DNA of 13,432 bases from Pseudomonas sp. (GTDB taxonomy: Bacteria; Pseudomonadota; Gammaproteobacteria; Pseudomonadales; Pseudomonadaceae), in contig SKFV01000261.1 of the NCBI GenBank assembly GCA_007117785.1, positions 1 through 13,432 of the forward strand, in the 5' to 3' direction. Position numbers and translations under genes: made by a program. The notes under the pieces were generated by a model that saw only the letters and a program-made list of their open reading frames with translations, ran no database searches and was not told where the DNA came from. Each line of letters begins with the position of its first letter. Positions within the stretch are counted from its first letter, which is position 1. Shown here piece after piece: positions 1 to 7,402 of this stretch.

Positions 1-1147
1 GTAGGCGGTCGAGCAGGCGTTGCAGGTAGGCGTCCGGGTGGGTCAGTTCTTCTCGCAGCTGGTTGAGTTCGAATTGACGCAGGCGCAGGTCAGCAATCCG
101 GTCTGGCAGGTTCTGATCGAATTCGACCCTTGGCAGGGTGCGCTTTTGCTGATGCAGAATACGTGAGAGCAGCAGGCTGCCTTCAAGGACGCTGATCTGT
201 TGTTCCAGAGCACGATCAATCTGCGTCAGACTGTCGATCTGCTGGCGGGTCTGGATGTTCTTGCGCGTCAGCTCGCTGATCTGGGTGGTGGCCCGCAACA
301 GGCTTTCGCTTAGCTGCCGGTTCAGGCTGCCCTGTTCGCGCAGTAATTGATGATCACTGGATTCGGCCGCCAGGCTGACACTGTCCACGGCCTGTTCCGA
401 TGCGCTTATGCGCTTTTCGTGGATCACGTCCTGCAGTACCTGGATATCCATTTCAATAACAGCCGTTTGCTGGCTGAGCAGGTCGCGCTCATGGCTGGCC
501 AGCTCCTGCAGCACGCTGTTGGCACTCAGGCGTTGGCGCATGAGTTCATTGGCCTGTCGCAAACTCTCGATTTCGGCGCGCAGCATGCTTGATCTGGCAT
601 TGCGCAGCGGGCCGTCGGGCTGGCGTTGCAGGGTTCGCAGCTGCTCACTGATGGCCTGTTCACGGGTCTGGTTGGCGCTGACGCTGGCCTGGGTGCGCTC
701 TGGACGGGTTTGGGCACTGATTAGTTCGCTGTTGATGCGGGTCAGCTCGTTCTGCCAGGCGAACATGCGGGCCACTTTTTCACTCAGTTGGTCTTCCAGC
801 TCGCTGAGGGACAGGGTCTCCAGCTGGCGGCGCAGCGTGTCTGGCTCGATCACGCTGATCTGCTCAGTCTGCCGGCGCATGGCCCGCATGCGAGCGGGCG
901 CTTCATCGAGTTGCTGGCGCAATTCAGCCTGCTCTTTGTCCAGTTGCTGCTGGCGCTGCAGGTGGTTCAGGGTGCTCTGGTAGATTTCCTGCAGTTCGCG
1001 TCGGTCGCTTTCACTGGCAGGGCTGTCGGCCAGCTCTTCAAGCTGGCTGCGCACATCATTGATGGCGGCTTCCAGATCGCTCTGTGCCAGAACTGGCAGG
1101 CTGAGACTGCAACAGAGAAACAGCAAGAAGACGCGCAACAGAGGCAT
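1..1147 (-). CDS. mscK: MscK-type mechanosensitive channel, N-terminal part (cut by window edge)
   Basis: The visible 382 codons are the N-terminal third of a large MscS-superfamily channel. Such channels open under membrane tension and release solutes during osmotic downshock; the pore lies in the C-terminal part outside the window. The protein starts MPLLRVFLLFLCC and has a clear signal peptide ending VLA-QSD near residue 22. The rest is a long Leu/Gln/Glu/Arg-rich coiled coil without membrane segments, as expected for the periplasmic MscS-porin sensor domain. The stretch INSELISAQTRPERTQ (T147 to Q153 at its end) matches the TQPERAQ-like signature I recall in E. coli MscK. The ATG at 1145-1147 has only a weak ribosome site (GGAAA six bases upstream). 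MscM, a sister with similar layout, cannot be excluded. Family confidence is high; the exact paralogue is less certain. Confidence 0.85.
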   Translation of the reverse strand, partial: MPLLRVFLLFLCCSLSLPVLAQSDLEAAINDVRSQLEELADSPASESDRRELQEIYQSTLNHLQRQQQLDKEQAELRQQLDEAPARMRAMRRQTEQISVIEPDTLRRQLETLSLSELEDQLSEKVARMFAWQNELTRINSELISAQTRPERTQASVSANQTREQAISEQLRTLQRQPDGPLRNARSSMLRAEIESLRQANELMRQRLSANSVLQELASHERDLLSQQTAVIEMDIQVLQDVIHEKRISASEQAVDSVSLAAESSDHQLLREQGSLNRQLSESLLRATTQISELTRKNIQTRQQIDSLTQIDRALEQQISVLEGSLLLSRILHQQKRTLPRVEFDQNLPDRIADLRLRQFELNQLREELTHPDAYLQRLLDRL

Positions 1148-1232
1148 GGCAGATTTCCACAGGATTAACTCTGTGCAGGTTAGTCGTAGCGGGCAGGGAT
1201 GGGAAGAGGGGACGTGCTGCGGTGTGACGGGC

Positions 1233-1261
1233 GCGGTAGCGAGCAGGGTGCTCGCTACCGC
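1233..1261. repeat. Perfect 13-bp inverted repeat, 3-nt loop
   Basis: GCGGTAGCGAGCA, loop GGG, then TGCTCGCTACCGC: 13 pairs without a mismatch. It begins 9 bp beyond the stop of the acyl-CoA dehydrogenase gene and lies about 85 bp upstream of mscK. No T-run follows on either strand, so it is not a standard intrinsic terminator. It may be a REP-like palindrome or an mRNA 3'-end stabiliser. The rest of the spacer (1148-1232) shows nothing I can name. Confidence 0.75.
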
Positions 1262-1269
1262 AACCAGGA

Positions 1270-3072
1270 TCAGAACCAGCTGTCCTGCATGTCCATGCAG
1301 GTCGGGTCCAGAGACTCCAGCAGGTCCAGCGCGGGGTGACAGCTCGGCACTTCCCAGGTCAGGAAGTAACGGGCTGCCTGCAGTTTGCCGCGATAGAAAT
1401 CGGCGTCTGCCGGGTTGCCCTTGTCCAGGCCTTCCTGCGCCTTGACGGCTTGCTCCAGCCAGCGCCAGCCAATGACCATGTGGCCAAAGGTGTTCAGGTA
1501 GAGTGCTGAATTGGCCAGCGCTTCGTTGATCTTGCCCTGGCCCAGATTGCCGAGCAGGGTCATGGTCACTTTGCCCAGGCGCGCATGCAGTTTTTCCAGC
1601 GGCTCACGCAGTGGGTTCAGGCTGTCATGGTCGCGGGCGCGGCCACAGGTGTCCTGAATCAGGGCCGACAGCTGTTTCAGTGCACTGCCGTTGTTCATAA
1701 CCACCTTGCGACCCAGCAAGTCCAGTGACTGGATGCCGTTGGTACCTTCATGAATCGGGTTCAGGCGGTTATCGCGGTAGTACTGCTCGACCGGGTACTC
1801 ACGGGTATAACCGGCGCCGCCCAGAATCTGGATCGCCATTTCGTTGGCCTTGAGGCAGTAATCCGAGGGCCAGGCCTTGACGATCGGGGTCAGCAGGTCG
1901 AGCAGTTCAAGCGCTGTTTTGCGCTCTTCGGCTGTCGGCAGGGTTTCGGTGTCATCAAACACGCGGGCAGCATACAGACCGAGGTCATAACCACCTTCGA
2001 CGTAGGCTTTCTGCGTCAGCAGCATGCGCTTGACGTCAGTGTGCTCGATGATGGAGACCTGCGGGCTGCTAGGGTCCTTGCCATCGGGCAGCCGGCCTTG
2101 CGGGCGGTTGCGCGCATAGTCCAGTGAATACTGGTAACCGGCATTGCCGAGCATGACCGCGCCCATGCCAACGCCAATGCGCGCCTCGTTCATCATCTGG
2201 AACATGTAGTTCAGGCCATTGTGCGGCTTGCCCACCAGATAACCGACACAGTCACCTTTCTCGCCGAAGTTCAGTGCGGTGGAGGTGGTGCCGCGCCAGC
2301 CCATCTTGTGGAACAGACCAGCCAGGGCTACGTCGTTGCGCTGGCCCAGGCTGCCGTCATCGTTGACCAGGAACTTGGGTACGATAAACAGGCTGATACC
2401 TTTCACACCGGCGGGGGCGTCGGGCAGCTTGGCCAGCACCATGTGTACGATGTTTTCCGACAGCGGGTGATCGCCACCGGAGATATAGATCTTGTTGCCT
2501 TTCAGGCGGTAGCTGCCGTCATCAGCCGGTTCGGCCTTGGTGCGGATATCCGACAGTGAGGAGCCGGCATCGGGTTCGGTCAGCGCCATGGTGCCGAAGA
2601 AGCGGCCTTCGATCATCGGTTGCAGGAAGCGCTGCTTCTGTTCGTCACTGCCGAAGTTTTCGATCAGGTTGGCCGCACCCATGGTCAGCATGGGATACGA
2701 CGAGGTGGCAATGTTGGCTGCCTGGAACTGGGTAAAGCAGGCCTGTGACAGCAGGGTAGGCAGTTGCATGCCGCCTTGTTCGAAGCTGCGCGTGGCATTC
2801 AGGAAGCCGGCTTCAAGGAAGGCCTCGACCGCGGGTTTGACATCGGGGATGAGTTCGGCTGCACCGTCAACGAAGGTGGGCTCGTTCTCGTCGCTTTTGC
2901 GGTTGTGCGGCAGAAAGAACTTTTCCGCGATGGTGCGCGCGGTCTGGATCGAGGCGTCGAAGGTTTCCCGGTTGTGTTCGGCGAAACGTTCGCGCTGGGT
3001 CAGGGCTTCAGCATCCAGCACTTCATAGAGTTCGAAGGCCAGATTGCGGGCATCAGGCAGGATATTGGACAT
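1270..3072 (-). CDS. Acyl-CoA dehydrogenase, long 600-residue FadE type
   Basis: This FAD enzyme oxidises acyl-CoA to trans-2-enoyl-CoA, the first step of beta-oxidation, passing electrons to ETF. An N-terminal helical domain fills about residues 35-155. The central FAD-contact segment is ALTEPDAGSSLSDIRTKA (163-180), and the C-terminal helical domain has GGAGYTREYP (418-427). The catalytic base should be Glu442 in HEGTNGIQ. An extra C-terminal domain (about 470-600) is typical of the roughly 600-residue Pseudomonas enzymes and absent from the 380-400-residue mammalian-like enzymes. GAGG with 8 bp spacing precedes the ATG. It follows srkA by 87 bp in the same direction, so co-transcription is possible. 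I found no PsrA-like box in that gap. Chain-length preference cannot be read from sequence; a DmdC-like (methylmercaptopropionyl-CoA) role is an alternative in this subfamily. Confidence 0.93.
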   Translation of the reverse strand: MSNILPDARNLAFELYEVLDAEALTQRERFAEHNRETFDASIQTARTIAEKFFLPHNRKSDENEPTFVDGAAELIPDVKPAVEAFLEAGFLNATRSFEQGGMQLPTLLSQACFTQFQAANIATSSYPMLTMGAANLIENFGSDEQKQRFLQPMIEGRFFGTMALTEPDAGSSLSDIRTKAEPADDGSYRLKGNKIYISGGDHPLSENIVHMVLAKLPDAPAGVKGISLFIVPKFLVNDDGSLGQRNDVALAGLFHKMGWRGTTSTALNFGEKGDCVGYLVGKPHNGLNYMFQMMNEARIGVGMGAVMLGNAGYQYSLDYARNRPQGRLPDGKDPSSPQVSIIEHTDVKRMLLTQKAYVEGGYDLGLYAARVFDDTETLPTAEERKTALELLDLLTPIVKAWPSDYCLKANEMAIQILGGAGYTREYPVEQYYRDNRLNPIHEGTNGIQSLDLLGRKVVMNNGSALKQLSALIQDTCGRARDHDSLNPLREPLEKLHARLGKVTMTLLGNLGQGKINEALANSALYLNTFGHMVIGWRWLEQAVKAQEGLDKGNPADADFYRGKLQAARYFLTWEVPSCHPALDLLESLDPTCMDMQDSWF

Positions 3073-3159
3073 GGTGATTACCTCGAATTTGAACGCCGGC
3101 CAGTGTATGCGTTCATCCCGTGACTGAAAATGGCCATTGATGATTGTTATGTAACCAGA

Positions 3160-4137
3160 TCAGAAGGTGCGTAGCGCTGGCTCGTCCAGCGCAGCGCGCT
3201 GCTCGCGCAGGGTCAGCACCTGATCGGCCCAGTAGCGCTCGCTGGCAAACCAGGGGAAATGCCGCGGAAAGGCCGGATCGGTCCAGCGCCGGGCCAGCCA
3301 GGCACTGTAATGAATCAGCCGCAGGCTGCGCAGGGATTCGATCAACGGCAGCTGGCGCGGGTCGAAGTCGTGAAACTCGTTATAGCCATCCACCAGTTCG
3401 GCCAGTTGCCCTTGGCGCTGGTCACGCTCGCCGGAGAGCATCATCCACAGATCCTGAATTGCCGGGCCCATGCGGCAGTCGTCCATATCCACCATATAAA
3501 GCAGCTCATCGCGCCAGAGCAGGTTGCCGACATGCAGGTCGCCATGCAGGCGGATCGGCTGGAACGGGTGTTGCTGCCAGCGCACGTCAATTTCGGCCAG
3601 CAGGTCACGGGCCACGGAAAAATACGCCGGGCGCAGGTTCTCCGGCACGCAACCGGCCTGTTCCAGCCAGTCGATACTGGCATGGCCGAAGCTGGTCGGG
3701 TTCAACGCCGGGCGGTGCTCAAAGGGGCGCATGGCCCCGACGGCATGCAAGCGACCGAGCAGTCGGCCGAGCATCAGCAGGTGGTCGGGGTTGTCGAATT
3801 CCGGTGCGCGGCCACCAAAGCGCTTGAACAGGGTGAAACGAAAGTCGGCATGCTCGAACAGGGTTTCGTTATCGATCTGCATGGGCGGGATCACCGGGAT
3901 TTCGCGCTCGGCCAGCTCAATGGAGAACTGGTGCTCCTCGCGTATCGCGGCATCGCTCCAGCGGTCGGGGCGGTAGAATTTGGCGATCAGGGGTTGCCCG
4001 CCTTCAATGCCGATCTGGAATACCCGGTTCTCGTAGCTGTTCAGCGTCAGCGTGCGCGCGTCGCTGAGAAAACCCAGCGACTCTACCGCATCCAGCACGG
4101 TATCCGGGGTCAGGGCAGCAAAGGGGTGATCGGACAT
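3160..4137 (-). CDS. srkA: Stress response kinase SrkA (YihE/RdoA)
   Basis: A cytoplasmic Ser/Thr kinase of the aminoglycoside-phosphotransferase-like fold. In E. coli SrkA protects stressed cells, reportedly against MazF-linked death. I place the start at the ATG at 4135-4137 (MSDHPFAAL), which has GGAG six bases upstream and gives 325 residues, close to the 328 of E. coli SrkA; a 19-residue upstream extension has no support. Visible features are the SYENRVFQIG nucleotide loop (34-43), the probable ATP-contact Lys53 in AKFYRPDRW, the catalytic loop HGDLHVGN (198-205; Asp200, Asn205) and the metal-binding VDMDD (216-220; Asp217). In E. coli the gene lies next to dsbA; here it sits between comF and an acyl-CoA dehydrogenase. 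The 75-bp gap to comF has no clear promoter or terminator, so it is probably transcribed from comF. Confidence 0.93.
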   Translation of the reverse strand: MSDHPFAALTPDTVLDAVESLGFLSDARTLTLNSYENRVFQIGIEGGQPLIAKFYRPDRWSDAAIREEHQFSIELAEREIPVIPPMQIDNETLFEHADFRFTLFKRFGGRAPEFDNPDHLLMLGRLLGRLHAVGAMRPFEHRPALNPTSFGHASIDWLEQAGCVPENLRPAYFSVARDLLAEIDVRWQQHPFQPIRLHGDLHVGNLLWRDELLYMVDMDDCRMGPAIQDLWMMLSGERDQRQGQLAELVDGYNEFHDFDPRQLPLIESLRSLRLIHYSAWLARRWTDPAFPRHFPWFASERYWADQVLTLREQRAALDEPALRTF

Positions 4138-4212
4138 GGGCAACTCCAGCAAGACTCGACCCTCAAGCTTCAAGCGTTCGGCGATTGGCTGCAAGGGTTT
4201 TGTTGTCTGCGG

Positions 4213-4950
4213 TCAGGGCGTGCGGGCCAGTGCCCAGATGCTGACACTGGCAGCACCGGCGTGCAGCAGCGTGCGACTGACTTCGTTGGCGGTGGCGCCG
4301 GTAGTGACCACGTCATCGAGCACGGCCAGGTGCAGCCCCGTCAGGGCTTGTGGCTGAGGGCAATAAAAGGCATCACGCAGATTGCGTCGGCGTTCCCTCG
4401 CACTCAGTCCCTGTTGGGCTGGCGTGCTCTGGTGACGCAGCAGGCTGTGACGGTCGAGAGGAATCTGCAGGGCTCGCGCCACCGGGCGGGCCAGTTCAAA
4501 GGCCTGGTTGTAGCCACGCTGGGCCTGGCGCTGACGATGCAGCGGCATGGGTATCAGCCGATCCGGCAACGCCTGGTCCCGCTCGGCATAATGGTGCCGG
4601 ATGGCTTCAATCAGCAAGGGGGACAGCAGACGGCCATAGGCCAACTGATGGTGATATTTGAATGCCGGGATCAGGCTGTCGAGCGGGAAGCGATAGACAA
4701 AAGGCACCACAACCTGGCGGAAGGCTGGCGGTTGCGTCAGGCATGAGCCGCACAAGGTGCTGCTGGTCGCCTCTGGCAAGGGCAGGGCGCATTGGGCGCA
4801 ATGCTGACCCAGCCAGGGCAGATCAGCCTGGCAAGCGCTGCATATATCGCTGGTGTTGTCGCTGGGCCCCAGACACAGCTGGCAATGGCGCGAAAACAGT
4901 GTCAGTGATTGGTTAAGAAATGACCTGATGTAAACCAGAGGGTCTTGCAT
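4213..4950 (-). CDS. comF: ComF/GntX family phosphoribosyltransferase-like protein
   Basis: A 245-residue ComF-family protein. ComF is needed for DNA uptake in naturally competent bacteria; in E. coli the homologue GntX (YhgH) has been linked to using DNA as a nutrient and to gluconate. The biochemical role is unsettled. The N-terminus has four CxxC pairs (C23/C26, C37/C40, C51/C54, C67/C70), a double zinc ribbon. The C-terminal domain has the conserved RGYNQA (145-150) and the PRPP-binding motif VLDDVVTTGAT (210-220). The ATG at 4948-4950 follows a strong AAGGAGG at ten bases. It diverges from bioB, an arrangement I recall from other Pseudomonas. Its start codon lies inside the BirA-type operator, so biotin status may also affect it (inference). 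No convincing comF promoter was found in the 99-bp gap to bioB. Confidence 0.94.
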   Translation of the reverse strand: MQDPLVYIRSFLNQSLTLFSRHCQLCLGPSDNTSDICSACQADLPWLGQHCAQCALPLPEATSSTLCGSCLTQPPAFRQVVVPFVYRFPLDSLIPAFKYHHQLAYGRLLSPLLIEAIRHHYAERDQALPDRLIPMPLHRQRQAQRGYNQAFELARPVARALQIPLDRHSLLRHQSTPAQQGLSARERRRNLRDAFYCPQPQALTGLHLAVLDDVVTTGATANEVSRTLLHAGAASVSIWALARTP

Positions 4951-4959
4951 TGGTTGACA
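4929..4959. promoter_or_regulatory. Probable BirA (biotin repressor) operator
   Basis: TGTAAACC, 15 bases, then GGTTGACA. The arms match as an inverted repeat at 7 of 8 positions and agree with the known gammaproteobacterial BirA signal TTGTAAACC-N14/16-GGTTTACAA. The right arm contains the -35 box of the bioB promoter and the spacer contains the comF start codon. Biotinoyl-AMP-loaded BirA bound here would block bioB transcription, and possibly comF. The outermost consensus T and A are not conserved. Confidence 0.8.
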
Positions 4960-4981
4960 GCCTCCTTGCCGTCGCTATCAT
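4954..4981 (+). promoter_or_regulatory. Sigma-70 promoter of the bio operon
   Basis: A perfect -35 TTGACA (4954-4959), a 16-bp spacer and a -10 TATCAT (4976-4981, five of six matches). Transcription should begin near 4988, giving a 5' leader of about 60 bases before bioB. The -35 box is inside the BirA-type operator, and the spacer holds the comF ribosome-binding site in antisense. Confidence 0.75.
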
Positions 4982-5049
4982 TCTGGCATAGCCCCTGTTT
5001 CCGGGCCGAGTGCCACCGCAACCTATTCATCCAGCCAAGGATTTTCTGC

Positions 5050-6096
5050 ATGACTGCTTCCGTAACCCGTCACGACTGGACCTCTGCCGAGGTATTGGCC
5101 CTGTTTGAACAGCCCTTCAATGATCTGTTGTTCCAGGCCCAAACAGTGCATCGGCAGCATTTTGATGCCAACCGGGTGCAGGTGTCGACCCTGTTGTCGA
5201 TCAAGACCGGTGCCTGTCCGGAAGACTGCAAGTACTGCCCCCAGTCGGGCCATTACAACACCGGCCTGGACAAGGAAAAGTTGCTGGAAGTGCAGAAGGT
5301 GCTGGATGAAGCCGCTGCTGCCAAAGCCATTGGCGCTACCCGCTTTTGTATGGGCGCAGCCTGGAAGCACCCGTCAGAAAAAGATATGCCCTACGTGCTG
5401 GAAATGGTCAAAGGCGTGCGCAAGCTGGGCCTGGAAACCTGCATGACCCTGGGCAAGCTGACCAAGGAACAGACTGCCGCGCTGGCCGACGCCGGGTTGG
5501 ACTATTACAACCACAACCTGGATACCTCGCCGGAATTTTATAGCAGCATCATTACCACGCGCACCTACGGTGACCGGCTTGAAACCCTGGCTTATGTGCG
5601 TGATGCCGGCATGAAGATCTGTTCGGGCGGCATTCTTGGCATGGGTGAAAGCCTGCGTGACCGTGCCGGCCTGCTGATCCAGCTGGCCAATCTGCCGGAG
5701 CATCCGGAAAGTGTGCCGATCAATATGCTGGTCAAGGTCAAGGGTACGCCGCTGGAAAACGAGGAGGATGTCGATCCTTTCGATTTCATTCGCACCCTGG
5801 CCGTCGCCCGCATCATGATGCCGAAATCCCATGTGCGTCTGTCCGCCGGCCGCGAACAGATGAACGAACAGACCCAGTCACTGGCCTTCTTTGCCGGTGC
5901 TAACTCGATTTTCTACGGTGATCGCTTGCTGACCACCAGCAACCCGCAAGCGGAGAAAGACATGCGCCTGTTCGAACGCCTCGGCATCAAGCCGGAAGAG
6001 CGTGAAGAGCATGATGACGAAGTACATCAGGCGGCGATCGAGCAGTCACTGGTTGAGCAGCGCGAGAGTGAAATGTTTGTGAATGCGGCGGGCTGA
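5050..6096 (+). CDS. bioB: Biotin synthase
   Basis: A radical SAM enzyme that inserts sulfur into dethiobiotin, the last step of biotin synthesis. It has 348 residues, normal for the family. The [4Fe-4S]-SAM motif is GACPEDCKYC with C56, C60 and C63. The [2Fe-2S] sulfur-donor cluster ligands are visible as C100, C131, C191 and R263, each offset by three from E. coli BioB. The YNHNLDT segment (153-159) is also typical. I chose the ATG at 5050 (MTASVTRHDW) because AAGGA lies eight bases upstream and the product then matches family length; the frame stays open back to a TTG at 4945, which would overlap the promoter. It is the first gene of the bio operon and should be under BirA control. Confidence 0.97.
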   Translation: MTASVTRHDWTSAEVLALFEQPFNDLLFQAQTVHRQHFDANRVQVSTLLSIKTGACPEDCKYCPQSGHYNTGLDKEKLLEVQKVLDEAAAAKAIGATRFCMGAAWKHPSEKDMPYVLEMVKGVRKLGLETCMTLGKLTKEQTAALADAGLDYYNHNLDTSPEFYSSIITTRTYGDRLETLAYVRDAGMKICSGGILGMGESLRDRAGLLIQLANLPEHPESVPINMLVKVKGTPLENEEDVDPFDFIRTLAVARIMMPKSHVRLSAGREQMNEQTQSLAFFAGANSIFYGDRLLTTSNPQAEKDMRLFERLGIKPEEREEHDDEVHQAAIEQSLVEQRESEMFVNAAG

Positions 6097-6172
6097 ACTC
6101 GCCGTAGCCGTTAGTTTCACGTCTCAAGCTGTAACCGCTGCACAAACGCAGTAAATATGCAGTTAATCAAAC

Positions 6173-6225
6173 AGCACTCAGTTCGGTTTGTCACTTGCCG
6201 CTGAGTGCTTGTCGCTGAGCAAACC
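6173..6225 (+). promoter_or_regulatory. Structured leader before bioF with two competing hairpins
   Basis: The 130-bp spacer between bioB and bioF ends in two inverted repeats. AGCACTCAG (6173-6181) pairs with CTGAGTGCT (6201-6209), extendable inward by CGG/CCG across a TT bulge. GGTTTG (6185-6190), inside that loop, pairs with CAAACC (6220-6225), directly before the bioF ATG. The two interleave and cannot form together. The second would cover the only weak SD-like bases of bioF. No T-run makes the first a terminator. Regulatory function is inference. Confidence 0.45.
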
Positions 6226-6226
6226 A

Positions 6227-7402
6227 ATGCCCTTTGACCTCTCCTCACGTCTGGCCGAACGCCGCGCTGCCCATCTGTATCGCCAACGCTCCTTGCTGGA
6301 GTCGCCGCAAGGGGTGCGGGTGATGGTTGACGGGCAGCCTTTATTGGCCTTCTGCAGCAATGATTATCTCGGTCTGGCCAATCACCCCAAAGTGGTTGAG
6401 GCCCTTGGCGAGGGCGCGCGGCGTTGGGGCCTTGGCGGTGGTGCTTCACATCTGGTGATCGGCCACAGTGGCGCGCATCACCAGTTGGAAGAGGCGCTGG
6501 CGGCCTTTACCGGTCGGCCACGTGCCCTGTTGTTGTCAAGCGGTTACATGGCCAATCTGGGCACGGTTACTGCGCTGGTCGGTCAGGGCGATACGGTATT
6601 GCAGGACCGGCTGAATCACGCCTCGCTGCTCGACGCCGGTCTGCTCAGCGGCGCGCGCTTCTCGCGGTATCTGCATAACGACCCTGATAGCCTGGAAAGT
6701 CGCCTGGCCAAGGCCGTTGGCAATACCCTGGTGGTGACTGACGGTGTATTCAGTATGGATGGCGATCTGGCGCGCTTGCCCGAGCTCTGCGCGCGGGCCA
6801 AGGCGGCAGGTGCCTGGGTCATGGTGGATGATGCCCATGGCTTTGGTTGTCTTGGCCCGCAGGGCGGCGGCATTGTTGAACATTTCGGTCTCAGCAGTGA
6901 GGATGTGCCGGTGCTGATCGGCACACTGGGCAAGGCCTTTGGCACCAGTGGCGCCTTTGTTGCCGGCAGTGAGGAACTGATTGAAAGCCTGATCCAGTTT
7001 GCGCGGCCCTATATCTACACCACCAGCCAGTCGCCAGCCGTGGCCTGGGCGACGCTGACCAGCCTGCAATTGCTGCGCGATGAAAGCTGGCGCCGCGAGC
7101 ATCTGCAGCACCTGATTGCGCGTCTGCGCGAGGGCATTCAGTCCCTGGGCCTGCAGCTGATGGATAGCCCGACACCGATCCAGCCGGTGCTGGTCGGCTC
7201 CAGCGCCCGGGCCTTGATGATGTCAGCTGCATTGCGCGAGCAGGGTATTCTGGTCACCGCGATCCGCCCACCTACGGTACCCAAAGGCACTGCCCGCTTG
7301 CGCATAACCCTGTCTGCCGAGCACAGCCTTGCCGATGTCGACCAATTATTGACCGCGCTGGAATATGCCAATCGGCGCGTCAGTGGAGCGTTACATGACT
7401 GA
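6227..7402 (+). CDS. bioF: 8-amino-7-oxononanoate synthase
   Basis: A PLP enzyme of the alpha-oxoamine synthase group. It condenses pimeloyl-ACP (or pimeloyl-CoA) with L-alanine to give 8-amino-7-oxononanoate, the first step in assembling the biotin rings. It has 391 residues. Visible motifs are CSNDYLGL (43-50), GGGASHLVIGH (70-80), ring-stacking His131 in LNHASLLD, PLP-nitrogen Asp202 with His204 in VDDAHGFG, and the Schiff-base Lys236 in IGTLGKAFGTSG. The ATG at 6227 (MPFDLSSRLAERR) fits the family start. Its ribosome site is weak (GAG about eight bases upstream), and a competing hairpin covers it. An upstream in-frame TTG at 6188 would add 13 residues unlike the family. The 3' end overlaps bioH by eight bases. 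Confidence 0.96.
   Translation: MPFDLSSRLAERRAAHLYRQRSLLESPQGVRVMVDGQPLLAFCSNDYLGLANHPKVVEALGEGARRWGLGGGASHLVIGHSGAHHQLEEALAAFTGRPRALLLSSGYMANLGTVTALVGQGDTVLQDRLNHASLLDAGLLSGARFSRYLHNDPDSLESRLAKAVGNTLVVTDGVFSMDGDLARLPELCARAKAAGAWVMVDDAHGFGCLGPQGGGIVEHFGLSSEDVPVLIGTLGKAFGTSGAFVAGSEELIESLIQFARPYIYTTSQSPAVAWATLTSLQLLRDESWRREHLQHLIARLREGIQSLGLQLMDSPTPIQPVLVGSSARALMMSAALREQGILVTAIRPPTVPKGTARLRITLSAEHSLADVDQLLTALEYANRRVSGALHD

Noticed and set aside
408..1168. Plus-strand open frames opposite the mscK fragment
   Set aside because: The minus-strand frame stays open for 382 codons with a signal peptide and MscK-like coiled coil, so these are shadows.
3073..3159. A PsrA box upstream of the first acyl-CoA dehydrogenase
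   Set aside because: Only isolated fragments such as TTCAAATT are present; there is no AAAC-N2-4-GTTT pair.
3259..4746. A 495-codon open frame on the plus strand opposite srkA and comF
   Set aside because: It lies antisense to two genes with clear family motifs, and its product is rich in Gln/Arg/Gly without recognisable domains. High GC gives such shadow frames.
4945..5049. A longer bioB beginning at TTG 4945
   Set aside because: It would include the promoter, has no ribosome site and would add 35 residues foreign to BioB.
6125..6195. A second BirA operator before bioF (TGTAACC near 6130 and GGTTTGTC near 6185)
   Set aside because: The halves are about 48 bp apart, far beyond the 14-16 bp of real BirA sites, and the left half lacks a base.
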